Origin: Auanema rhodensis | Lineage: Eukaryota > Nematoda > Chromadorea > Rhabditida > Rhabditidae | Reading direction: 5' to 3' | NCBI GenBank assembly: GCA_964057225.1 | Contig: OZ059900.1 | Span: forward strand, 22,583,638 to 22,647,637 | DNA: 64,000 bases | Shown: positions 24,215-37,547 of the stretch, in pieces | Layout: each line of letters starts with the position of its first letter | How positions within the stretch are numbered: the first letter of the stretch is position 1 | Made by a program: the position numbers and the translations under genes | The notes under the pieces: generated by a model | What the model was told of the DNA's origin: nothing | The model's database searches: none | Seen by the model: only the letters and a program-made list of their open reading frames with translations

Positions 24215-27200
24215 CCAGCATAATAAAATATTTCTCATGGGAAATACTGTGTTTTTGTATTTTTCTAGCGTTCAGCATGTAAAATGCTTCATTTTAGTAT
24301 GTAACACGCTGAAATTCGTTGCATTTGACGACTCATATGAACAAAAATCGATTTAATCAATATTAGCCATAAAGGGCGTGCCCTCAGAATATGCTAATTT
24401 CCTTAATTTTCTAACCCGTGTTTTTTAGTCGTGAAAGTGGAACTAGACGTTGTACGAACAATTTTGAGCTAGGTTTCATTGACATTGCATGAGTTTGAAC
24501 ACATGAAATCGTAAGTCAAAACCTTGTTTACAGCGAAATTTCCAAAAACTGGTTTTCCAGCATAATAAAATATTTCTCATGGGAAATACTGTGTTTTTGT
24601 ATTTTTCTAGTGTTCAGCATGTAAAATGCTTCATTTTAGTATGTAACACGCTGAAATTCGTTGCATTTGACGACTCATATGAACAAAAATCGATTTAATC
24701 AATATTAGCCATAAAGGGCGTGCCCTCAGAATATGCTAATTTCCTTAATTTTCTAACCCCGGTTTTTTTGTCGTGAAAGTGGAACTAGACGTTGTAGGAA
24801 CAATTTTGAGCTAGGTTTCATTGACATTGCATGAGTTTGAACACATGAAATCGTAAGTCAAAACCTTGTTTACAGCGAAATTTCCAAAAACTGGTTTTCC
24901 AGCATAATAAAATATTTCTCATGTGAAATACTGTGTTTTTGTATTTTTCTAGTGTTCAGCATGTAAAATGCTTCATTTTAGTATGTAACACGCTGAAATT
25001 CGTTGCATTTGACGACTCATATGAACAAAAATCGAATTAATCAATATTAGTCATAAGGGGCGTGCCCTCAGAATATGCTAATTTCCTTAATTTTCTAACC
25101 CCTGTTTTTTGTCGTGAAAGTGGAACTAGACGTTGTACGAACAATTTTGAGCTAGGTTTCATTGACATTGCATGAGTTTGAACACATGAAATCGTAAGTC
25201 AAAACCTTGTTTACAGCGAAATTTCCAAAAACTGGTTTTCCAGCATAATAAAATATTTCTCATGGGAAAAACTGTGTTTTTGTATTTTTCTAGTGTTCAG
25301 CATGTAAAATGCTTCATTTTAGTATGTAACACGCTGAAATTCGTTGCATTTGACGACTCATATGAACAAAAATCGATTTAATCAATATTAGCCATAAGGG
25401 GCGTGCCCTCAGAATATGCTAATTTCCTTAATTTTCTAACCCCTGTTTTTTTGTCGTGAAAGTGGAACTAGACGTTGTAGGAACAATTTTGAGCTAGGTT
25501 TCATTGACATTGCATGAGTTTGAACACATGAAATCGTAAGTCAAAACCTTGTTTACAGCGAAATTTCCAAAAACTGGTTTTCCAGCATAATAAAATATTT
25601 CTCATGGGAAATACTGTGTTTTTGTATTTTTCTAGTGTTCAGCATGTAAAATGCTTCATTTTAGTATGTAACACGCTGAAATTCGTTGCATTTGACGACT
25701 CATATGAACAAAAATCGATTTAATCAATATTAGCCATAAAGGGCGTGCCCTCAGAATATGCTAATTTCCTTAATTTTCTAACCCCTGTTTTTTTTTCGTG
25801 AAAGTGGAACTAGACGTTGTACGAACAATTTTGAGCTAGGTTTCATTGACATTGCATGAGTTTGAACACATGAAATCGTAAGTCAAAACCTTGTTTACAG
25901 CGAAATTTCCAAAAACTGGTTTTCCAGCATAATAAAATATTTCTCATGGGAAATACTGTGTTTTTGTATTTTTCTAGTGTTCAGCATGTAAAATGCTTCA
26001 TTTTAGTATGTAACACGCTGAAATTCGTTGCATTTGACGACTCATATGAACAAAAATCGATTTAATCAATATTAGCCATAAAGGGCGTGCCCTCAGAATA
26101 TGCTAATTTCCTTAATTTTCTAACCCCTGTTTTTTTGTCGTGAAAGTGGAACTAGACGTTGTATTAACAATTTTGAGCTAGGTTTCATTGACATTGCATG
26201 AGTTTGAACACATGAAATCGTAAGTCAAAACCTTGTTTACAGCGAAATTTCCAAAAACTGGTTTTCCAGCATAATAAAATATTTCTCATGAGAAATACTG
26301 TGTTTTTGTATTTTTCTAGTGTTCAGCATGTAAAATGCTTCATTTCAGTATGTAACACGCTGAAATTCGTTGCATTTGACGACTCATATGAACAAAAATC
26401 GATTTAATCAATATTAGCCATAAAGGGCATGCCCTCAGAATATGCTAATTTCCTTAATTTTCTAACCCCTGTTTTTTTGTCGTGAAAGTGGAACTAGACG
26501 TTGTACGAACAATTTTGAGCTAGGTTTCATTGACATTGCATGAGTTTGAACACATGAAATCGTAAGTCAAAACCTTGTTTACAGCGAAATTTCCAAAAAC
26601 TGGTTTTCCAGCATAATAAAATATTTCTCATGGGAAATACTGTGTTTTTGTATTTTTCTAGTGTTCAGCATGTAAAATGCTTCATTTTAGTATGTAACAC
26701 GCTGAAATTCGTTGCATTTGACTACTCATATGAACAAAAATCGATTTAATCAATATTAGCCATAAGGGGCGTGCCCTCAGAATATGCTAATTTCCTTAAT
26801 TTTCTAACCCCTATTTTTTTGTCGTGAAAGTGGAACTAGACGTTGTAGGAACAATTTTGAGCTAGGTTTCATTGACATTGCATGAGTTTGAACACATGAA
26901 ATCGTAAGTCAAAACCTTGTTTACAGCGAAATTTCCAAAAACTGGTTTTCCAGCATAATAAAATATTTCTCATGGGAAATACTGTGTTTTTGTATTTTTC
27001 TAGTGTTCAGCATGTAAAATGCTTCATTTTAGTATGTAACACGCTGAAATTCGTTGCATTTGACGACTCATATGAACAAAAATCGATTTAATCAATATTA
27101 GCCATAAAGGGCGTGCCCTCAGAATATGCTAATTTCCTTAATTTTCTAACCCCTGTTTTTTTGTCGTGAAAGTAGAACTAGACGTTGTAGGAACAATTTT

Positions 27201-27291
27201 GAGCTAGGTTTCATTGACATTGCATGAGTTTGAACACATGAAATCGTAAGTCAAAACCTTGTTTACAGCGAAATTTCCAAAAACTGGTTTT
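24215..27291 (-). repeat. 9-monomer block, copy 1 (3077 bp)
   Basis: Order of marker variants: ctagcg/cccgtg; ccccgg; catgtg with gaattaatc and 6-T; gggaaaaact; plain; gtattaac; catgagaaat with catttcag; gactactc; agtagaac. The same nine follow in the same order at 30367-33443, offset 6152 bp. The offset is exact at the ctagcg C, gtattaac, catgag and agtagaac markers. Small differences (for example ttagtcat, ggcatgcc) show post-duplication drift. Confidence 0.85.
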
Positions 27292-30200
27292 CCAGCATAA
27301 TAAAATATTTCTCATGGGAAATACTGTGTTTTTGTATTTTTCTAGTGTTCAGCATGTAAAATGCTTCATTTTAGTATGTAACACGCTGAAATTCGTTGCA
27401 TTTGACGACTCATATGAACAAAAATCGATTTAATCAATATTAGCCATAAAGGGCGTGCCCTCAGAATATGCTAATTTCCTTAATTTTCTAACCCCTGTTT
27501 TTTTGTCGTGAAAGTGGAACTAGACGTTGTACGAACAATTTTGAGCTAGGTTTCATTGACATTGCATGAGTTTGAACACATGAAATCGTAAGTCAAAACC
27601 TTGTTTACAGCGAAATTTCCAAAAACTGGTTTTCCAGCATAATAAAATATTTCTCATGGGAAATACTGTGTTTTTGTATTTTTCTAGCGTTCAGCATGTA
27701 AAATGCTTCATTTTAGTATGTAACACGCTGAAATTCGTTGCATTTGACAACTCATATGAACAAAAATCGATTTAATCAATATTAGCCATAAAGGGCGTGC
27801 CCTCAGAATATGCTAATTTCCTTAATTTTCTAACCCGTGTTTTTTAGTCGTGAAAGTGGAACTAGACGTTGTACGAACAATTTTGAGCTAGGTTTCATTG
27901 ACATTGCATGAGTTTGAACACATGAAATCGTAAGTCAAAACCTTGTTTACAGCGAAATTTCCAAAAACTGGTTTTCCAGCATAATAAAATATTTCTCATG
28001 GGAAATACTGTGTTTTTGTATTTTTCTAGTGTTCAGCATGTAAAATGCTTCATTTTAGTATGTAACACGCTGAAATTCGTTGCATTTGACGACTCATATG
28101 AACAAAAATCGATTTAATCAATATTAGCCATAAAGGGCGTGCCCTCAGAATATGCTAATTTCCTTAATTTTCTAACCCCGGTTTTTTTGTCGTGAAAGTG
28201 GAACTAGACGTTGTAGGAACAATTTTGAGCTAGGTTTCATTGACATTGCATGAGTTTGAACACATGAAATCGTAAGTCAAAACCTTGTTTACAGCGAAAT
28301 TTCCAAAAACTGGTTTTCCAGCATAATAAAATATTTCTCATGTGAAATACTGTGTTTTTGTATTTTTCTAGTGTTCAGCATGTAAAATGCTTCATTTTAG
28401 TATGTAACACGCTGAAATTCGTTGCATTTGACGACTCATATGAACAAAAATCGAATTAATCAATATTAGCCATAAGGGGCGTGCCCTCAGAATATGCTAA
28501 TTTCCTTAATTTTCTAACCCCTGTTTTTTGTCGTGAAAGTGGAACTAGACGTTGTACGAACAATTTTGAGCTAGGTTTCATTGACATTGCATGAGTTTGA
28601 ACACATGAAATCGTAAGTCAAAACCTTGTTTACAGCGAAATTTCCAAAAACTGGTTTTCCAGCATAATAAAATATTTCTCATGGGAAAAACTGTGTTTTT
28701 GTATTTTTCTAGTGTTCAGCATGTAAAATGCTTCATTTTAGTATGTAACACGCTGAAATTCGTTGCATTTGACGACTCATATGAACAAAAATCGATTTAA
28801 TCAATATTAGCCATAAAGGGCGTGCCCTCAGAATATGCTAATTTCCTTAATTTTCTAACCCCGGTTTTTTTGTCGTGAAAGTGGAACTAGACGTTGTAGG
28901 AACAATTTTGAGCTAGGTTTCATTGACATTGCATGAGTTTGAACACATGAAATCGTAAGTCAAAACCTTGTTTACAGCGAAATTTCCAAAAACTGGTTTT
29001 CCAGCATAATAAAATATTTCTCATGTGAAATACTGTGTTTTTGTATTTTTCTAGTGTTCAGCATGTAAAATGCTTCATTTTAGTATGTAACACGCTGAAA
29101 TTCGTTGCATTTGACGACTCATATGAACAAAAATCGAATTAATCAATATTAGCCATAAGGGGCGTGCCCTCAGAATATGCTAATTTCCTTAATTTTCTAA
29201 CCCCTGTTTTTTGTCGTGAAAGTGGAACTAGACGTTGTACGAACAATTTTGAGCTAGGTTTCATTGACATTGCATGAGTTTGAACACATGAAATCGTAAG
29301 TCAAAACCTTGTTTACAGCGAAATTTCCAAAAACTGGTTTTCCAGCATAATAAAATATTTCTCATGGGAAAAACTGTGTTTTTGTATTTTTCTAGTGTTC
29401 AGCATGTAAAATGCTTCATTTTAGTATGTAACACGCTGAAATTCGTTGCATTTGACGACTCATATGAACAAAAATCGATTTAATCAATATTAGCCATAAG
29501 GGGCGTGCCCTCAGAATATGCTAATTTCCTTAATTTTCTAACCCCTGTTTTTTTGTCGTGAAAGTGGAACTAGACGTTGTAGGAACAATTTTGAGCTAGG
29601 TTTCATTGACATTGCATGAGTTTGAACACATGAAATCGTAAGTCAAAACCTTGTTTACAGCGAAATTTCCAAAAACTGGTTTTCCAGCATAATAAAATAT
29701 TTCTCATGGGAAATACTGTGTTTTTGTATTTTTCTAGTGTTCAGCATGTAAAATGCTTCATTTTAGTATGTAACACGCTGAAATTCGTTGCATTTGACGA
29801 CTCATATGAACAAAAATCGATTTAATCAATATTAGCCATAAAGGGCGTGCCCTCAGAATATGCTAATTTCCTTAATTTTCTAACCCCTGTTTTTTTGTCG
29901 TGAAAGTGGAACTAGACGTTGTACGAACAATTTTGAGCTAGGTTTCATTGACATTGCATGAGTTTGAACACATGAAATCGTAAGTCAAAACCTTGTTTAC
30001 AGCGAAATTTCCAAAAACTGGTTTTCCAGCATAATAAAATATTTCTCATGTGAAATACTGTGTTTTTGTATTTTTCTAGTGTTCAGCATGTAAAATGCTT
30101 CATTTTAGTATGTAACACGCTGAAATTCGTTGCATTTGACGACTCATATGAACAAAAATCGAATTAATCAATATTAGCCATAAGGGGCGTGCCCTCAGAA

Positions 30201-30366
30201 TATGCTAATTTCCTTAATTTTCTAACCCCTGTTTTTTGTCGTGAAAGTGGAACTAGACGTTGTACGAACAATTTTGAGCTAGGTTTCATTGACATTGCAT
30301 GAGTTTGAACACATGAAATCGTAAGTCAAAACCTTGTTTACAGCGAAATTTCCAAAAACTGGTTTT

Positions 30367-33300
30367 CCAGCATAATAAAATATTTCTCATGGGAAATACT
30401 GTGTTTTTGTATTTTTCTAGCGTTCAGCATGTAAAATGCTTCATTTTAGTATGTAACACGCTGAAATTCGTTGCATTTGACGACTCATATGAACAAAAAT
30501 CGATTTAATCAATATTAGCCATAAAGGGCGTGCCCTCAGAATATGCTAATTTCCTTAATTTTCTAACCCGTGTTTTTTAGTCGTGAAAGTGGAACTAGAC
30601 GTTGTACGAACAATTTTGAGCTAGGTTTCATTGACATTGCATGAGTTTGAACACATGAAATCGTAAGTCAAAACCTTGTTTACAGCGAAATTTCCAAAAA
30701 CTGGTTTTCCAGCATAATAAAATATTTCTCATGGGAAATACTGTGTTTTTGTATTTTTCTAGTGTTCAGCATGTAAAATGCTTCATTTTAGTATGTAACA
30801 CGCTGAAATTCGTTGCATTTGACGACTCATATGAACAAAAATCGATTTAATCAATATTAGCCATAAAGGGCGTGCCCTCAGAATATGCTAATTTCCTTAA
30901 TTTTCTAACCCCGGTTTTTTTGTCGTGAAAGTGGAACTAGACGTTGTAGGAACAATTTTGAGCTAGGTTTCATTGACATTGCATGAGTTTGAACACATGA
31001 AATCGTAAGTCAAAACCTTGTTTACAGCGAAATTTCCAAAAACTGGTTTTCCAGCATAATAAAATATTTCTCATGTGAAATACTGTGTTTTTGTATTTTT
31101 CTAGTGTTCAGCATGTAAAATGCTTCATTTTAGTATGTAACACGCTGAAATTCGTTGCATTTGACGACTCATATGAACAAAAATCGAATTAATCAATATT
31201 AGCCATAAGGGGCGTGCCCTCAGAATATGCTAATTTCCTTAATTTTCTAACCCCTGTTTTTTGTCGTGAAAGTGGAACTAGACGTTGTACGAACAATTTT
31301 GAGCTAGGTTTCATTGACATTGCATGAGTTTGAACACATGAAATCGTAAGTCAAAACCTTGTTTACAGCGAAATTTCCAAAAACTGGTTTTCCAGCATAA
31401 TAAAATATTTCTCATGGGAAAAACTGTGTTTTTGTATTTTTCTAGTGTTCAGCATGTAAAATGCTTCATTTTAGTATGTAACACGCTGAAATTCGTTGCA
31501 TTTGACGACTCATATGAACAAAAATCGATTTAATCAATATTAGCCATAAGGGGCGTGCCCTCAGAATATGCTAATTTCCTTAATTTTCTAACCCCTGTTT
31601 TTTTGTCGTGAAAGTGGAACTAGACGTTGTAGGAACAATTTTGAGCTAGGTTTCATTGACATTGCATGAGTTTGAACACATGAAATCGTAAGTCAAAACC
31701 TTGTTTACAGCGAAATTTCCAAAAACTGGTTTTCCAGCATAATAAAATATTTCTCATGGGAAATACTGTGTTTTTGTATTTTTCTAGTGTTCAGCATGTA
31801 AAATGCTTCATTTTAGTATGTAACACGCTGAAATTCGTTGCATTTGACGACTCATATGAACAAAAATCGATTTAATCAATATTAGCCATAAAGGGCGTGC
31901 CCTCAGAATATGCTAATTTCCTTAATTTTCTAACCCCTGTTTTTTTGTCGTGAAAGTGGAACTAGACGTTGTACGAACAATTTTGAGCTAGGTTTCATTG
32001 ACATTGCATGAGTTTGAACACATGAAATCGTAAGTCAAAACCTTGTTTACAGCGAAATTTCCAAAAACTGGTTTTCCAGCATAATAAAATATTTCTCATG
32101 GGAAATACTGTGTTTTTGTATTTTTCTAGTGTTCAGCATGTAAAATGCTTCATTTGAGTATGTAACACGCTGAAATTCGTTGCATTTGACGACTCATATG
32201 AACAAAAATCGATTTAATCAATATTAGCCATAAAGGGCGTGCCCTCAGAATATGCTAATTTCCTTAATTTTCTAACCCCTGTTTTTTTGTCGTGAAAGTG
32301 GAACTAGACGTTGTATTAACAATTTTGAGCTAGGTTTCATTGACATTGCATGAGTTTGAACACATGAAATCGTAAGTCAAAACCTTGTTTACAGCGAAAT
32401 TTCCAAAAACTGGTTTTCCAGCATAATAAAATATTTCTCATGAGAAATACTGTGTTTTTGTATTTTTCTAGTGTTCAGCATGTAAAATGCTTCATTTCAG
32501 TATGTAACACGCTGAAATTCGTTGCATTTGACGACTCATATGAACAAAAATCGATTTAATCAATATTAGCCATAAAGGGCGTGCCCTCAGAATATGCTAA
32601 TTTCCTTAATTTTCTAACCCCTGTTTTTTTGTCGTGAAAGTGGAACTAGACGTTGTACGAACAATTTTGAGCTAGGTTTCATTGACATTGCATGAGTTTG
32701 AACACATGAAATCGTAAGTCAAAACCTTGTTTACAGCGAAATTTCCAAAAACTGGTTTTCCAGCATAATAAAATATTTCTCATGGGAAATACTGTGTTTT
32801 TGTATTTTTCTAGTGTTCAGCATGTAAAATGCTTTATTTTAGTATGTAACACGCTGAAATTCGTTGCATTTGACTACTCATATGAACAAAAATCGATTTA
32901 ATCAATATTAGCCATAAGGGGCGTGCCCTCAGAATATGCTAATTTCCTTAATTTTCTAACCCCTATTTTTTTGTCGTGAAAGTGGAACTAGACGTTGTAG
33001 GAACAATTTTGAGCTAGGTTTCATTGACATTGCATGAGTTTGAACACATGAAATCGTAAGTCAAAACCTTGTTTACAGCGAAATTTCCAAAAACTGGTTT
33101 TCCAGCATAATAAAATATTTCTCATGGGAAATACTGTGTTTTTGTATTTTTCTAGTGTTCAGCATGTAAAATGCTTCATTTTAGTATGTAACACGCTGAA
33201 ATTCGTTGCATTTGACGACTCATATGAACAAAAATCGATTTAATCAATATTAGCCATAAAGGGCGTGCCCTCAGAATATGCTAATTTCCTTAATTTTCTA

Positions 33301-33443
33301 ACCCCTGTTTTTTTGTCGTGAAAGTAGAACTAGACGTTGTAGGAACAATTTTGAGCTAGGTTTCATTGACATTGCATGAGTTTGAACACATGAAATCGTA
33401 AGTCAAAACCTTGTTTACAGCGAAATTTCCAAAAACTGGTTTT
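30367..33443 (-). repeat. 9-monomer block, copy 2 (3077 bp)
   Basis: Second copy of 24215-27291. Differences seen: catttgagtatg near 32153 and tgctttatt near 32831 are private to this copy. Parts of the block also recur alone: ctagcg/ccccgg/catgtg at 27634-28658, the ccccgg/catgtg pair at 28659-29341, and gtattaac/gactactc/agtagaac near 34363-35040. The block has served repeatedly as a duplication source. Confidence 0.83.
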
Positions 33444-36400
33444 CCAGCATAATAAAATATTTCTCATGGGAAATACTGTGTTTTTGTATTTTTCTAGTGT
33501 TCAGCATGTAAAATGCTTCATTTTAGTATGTAACACGCTGAAATTCGTTGCATTTGACGACTCATATGAACAAAAATCGATTTAATCAATATTAGCCATA
33601 AGGGGCGTGCCCTCAGAATATGCTAATTTCCTTAATTTTCTAACCCCTGTTTTTTTGTCGTGAAAGTGGAACTAGACGTTGTACGAACAATTTTGAGCTA
33701 GGTTTCATTGACATTGCATGAGTTTGAACACATGAAATCGTAAGTCAAAACCTTGTTTACAGCGAAATTTCCAAAAACTGGTTTTCCAGCATAATAAAAT
33801 ATTTCTCATGGGAAATACTGTGTTTTTGTATTTTTCCAGTGTTCAGCATGTAAAATGCTTCATTTTAGTATGTAACACGCTGAAATTCGTTGCATTTGAC
33901 GACTCATATGAACAAAAATCGATTTAATCAATATTAGCCATAAAGGGCGTGCCCTCAGAATATGCTAATTTCCTTAATTTTCTAACCCCTGTTTTTTTGT
34001 CGTGAAAGTGGAACTAGACGTTGTACGAACAATTTTGAGCTAGGTTTCATTGACATTGCATGAGTTTGAACACATGAAATCGTAAGTCAAAACCTTGTTT
34101 ACAGCGAAATTTCCAAAAACTGGTTTTCCAGCATAATAAAATATTTCTCATGGGAAATACTGTGTTTTTGTATTTTTCTAGTGTTCAGCATGTAAAATGC
34201 TTCATTTTAGTATGTAACACGCTGAAATTCGTTGCATTTGACGACTCATATGAACAAAAATCGATTTAATCAATATTAGCCATAAAGGGCGTGCCCTCAG
34301 AATATGCTAATTTCCTTAATTTTCTAACCCCTGTTTTTTTGTCGTGAAAGTGGAACTAGACGTTGTATTAACAATTTTGAGCTAGGTTTCATTGACATTG
34401 CATGAGTTTGAACACATGAAATCGTAAGTCAAAACCTTGTTTACAGCGAAATTTCCAAAAACTGGTTTTCCAGCATAATAAAATATTTCTCATGGGAAAT
34501 ACTGTGTTTTTGTATTTTTCTAGTGTTCAGCATGTAAAATGCTTCATTTTAGTATGTAACACGCTGAAATTCGTTGCATTTGACTACTCATATGAACAAA
34601 AATCGATTTAATCAATATTAGCCATAAGGGGCGTGCCCTCAGAATATGCTAATTTCCTTAATTTTCTAACCCCTATTTTTTTGTCGTGAAAGTGGAACTA
34701 GACGTTGTAGGAACAATTTTGAGCTAGGTTTCATTGACATTGCATGAGTTTGAACACATGAAATCGTAAGTCAAAACCTTGTTTACAGCGAAATTTCCAA
34801 AAACTGGTTTTCCAGCATAATAAAATATTTCTCATGGGAAATACTGTGTTTTTGTATTTTTCTAGTGTTCAGCATGTAAAATGCTTCATTTTAGTATGTA
34901 ACACGCTGAAATTCGTTGCATTTGACGACTCATATGAACAAAAATCGATTTAATCAATATTAGCCATAAAGGGCGTGCCCTCAGAATATGCTAATTTCCT
35001 TAATTTTCTAACCCCTGTTTTTTTGTCGTGAAAGTAGAACTAGACGTTGTAGGAACAATTTTGAGCTAGGTTTCATTGACATTGCATGAGTTTGAACACA
35101 TGAAATCGTAAGTCAAAACCTTGTTTACAGCGAAATTTCCAAAAACTGGTTTTCCAGCATAATAAAATATTTCTCATGGGAAATACTGTGTTTTTGTATT
35201 TTTCTAGTGTTCAGCATGTAAAATGCTTCATTTTAGTATGTAACACGCTGAAATTCGTTGCATTTGACGACTCATATGAACAAAAATCGATTTAATCAAT
35301 ATTAGCCATAAGGGGCGTGCCCTCAGAATATGCTAATTTCCTTAATTTTCTAACCCCTGTTTTTTTGTCGTGAAAGTGGAACTAGACGTTGTACGAACAA
35401 TTTTGAGCTAGGTTTCATTGACATTGCATGAGTTTGAACACATGAAATCGTAAGTCAAAACCTTGTTTACAGCGAAATTTCCAAAAACTGGTTTTCCAGC
35501 ATAATAAAATATTTCTCATGGGAAATACTGTGTTTTTGTATTTTTCTAGTGTTCAGCATGTAAAATGCTTTATTTTAGTATGTAACACGCTGAAATTCGT
35601 TGCATTTCACGACTCATATGAACAAAAATCGATTTAATCAATATTAGCCATAAAGGGCGTGCCCTCAGAATATGCTAATTTCCTTAATTTTCTAACCCCT
35701 GTTTTTTTGTCGTGAAAGTGGAACTAGACGTTGTATTAACAATTTTGAGCTAGGTTTCATTGACATTGCATGAGTTTGAACACATGAAATCGTAAGTCAA
35801 AACCTTGTTTACAGCGAAATTTCCAAAAACTGGTTTTCCAGCATAATAAAATATTTCTCATGGGAAATACTGTGTTTTTGTATTTTTCTAGTGTTCAGCA
35901 TGTAAAATGCTTCATTTTAGTATGTAACACGCTGAAATTCGTTGCATTTGACGACTCATATGAACAAAAATCGATTTAATCAATATTAGCCATAAAGGGC
36001 GTGCCCTCAGAATATGCTAATTTCCTTAATTTTCTAACCCCTGTTTTTTTGTCGTGAAAGTGGAACTAGACGTTGTACGAACAATTTTGAGCTAGGTTTC
36101 ATTGACATTGCATGAGTTTGAACACATGAAATCGTAAGTCAAAACCTTGTTTACAGCGAAATTTCCAAAAACTGGTTTTCCAGCATAATAAAATATTTCT
36201 CATGGGAAATACTGTGTTTTTGTATTTTTCTAGTGTTCAGCATGTAAAATGCTTCATTTTAGTATGTAACACGCTGAAATTCTTTGCATTTGACGACTCA
36301 TATGAACAAAAATCGATTTAATCAATATTAGCCATAAGGGGCGTGCCCTCAGAATATGCGAATTTCCTTAATTTTCTAACCCCTGTTTTTTTGTCGTGAA

Positions 36401-37547
36401 AGTGGAACTAGACGTTGTACGAACAATTTTTAGCTAGGTTTCATTGACATTGCATGAGTTTGAACACATGAAATCGTAAGTCAAAACCTTGTTTACAGCG
36501 AAATTTCCAAAAACTGGTTTTCCAGCATAATAAAATATTTCTCATGGGTATTACTGTGTTTTTGTATTTTTCTAGTGTTCAGCATGTAAAATGCTTCATT
36601 TTAGTATGTAACACGCTGAAATTCGTTGCATTTGACGACTCATATGAACAAAAATCGATTTAATCAATATTAGCCATAAAGGGCGTGCCCTCAGAATATG
36701 CTAATTTCCTTAATTTTCTAACCCCTGTTTTTTTGTCGTGAAAGTGGAACTAGACGTTGTATTAACAATTTTGAGCTAGGTTTCATTGACATTGCATGAG
36801 TTTGAACACATGAAATCGTAAGTCAAAACCTTGTTTACAGCGAAATTTCCAAAAACTGGTTTTCCAGCATAATAAAATATTTCTCATGGGAAATACTGTG
36901 TTTTTGTATTTTTCTAGTGTTCAGCATGTAAAATGCTTCATTTTAGTATGTAACACGCTGAAATTCGTTGCATTTGACGACTCATATGAACAAAAATCGA
37001 TTTAATCAATATTAGCCATAAAGGGCGTGCCCTCAGAATATGCTAATTTCCTTAATTTTCTAACCCCTGTTTTTTTGTCGTGAAAGTGGAACTAGACGTT
37101 GTACGAACAATTTTGAGCTAGGTTTCATTGACATTGCATGAGTTTGAACACATGAAATCGTAAGTCAAAACCTTGTTTACAGCGAAATTTCCAAAAACTG
37201 GTTTTCCAGCATAATAAAATATTTCTCATGGGAAATACTGTGTTTTTGTATTTTTCTAGTGTTCAGCATGTAAAATGCTTCATTTTAGTATGTAACACGC
37301 TGAAATTCTTTGCATTTGACGACTCATATGAACAAAAATCGATTTAATCAATATTAGCCATAAGGGGCGTGCCCTCAGAATATGCGAATTTCCTTAATTT
37401 TCTAACCCCTGTTTTTTTGTCGTGAAAGTGGAACTAGACGTTGTACGAACAATTTTTAGCTAGGTTTCATTGACATTGCATGAGTTTGAACACATGAAAT
37501 CGTAAGTCAAAACCTTGTTTACAGCGAAATTTCCAAAAACTGGTTTT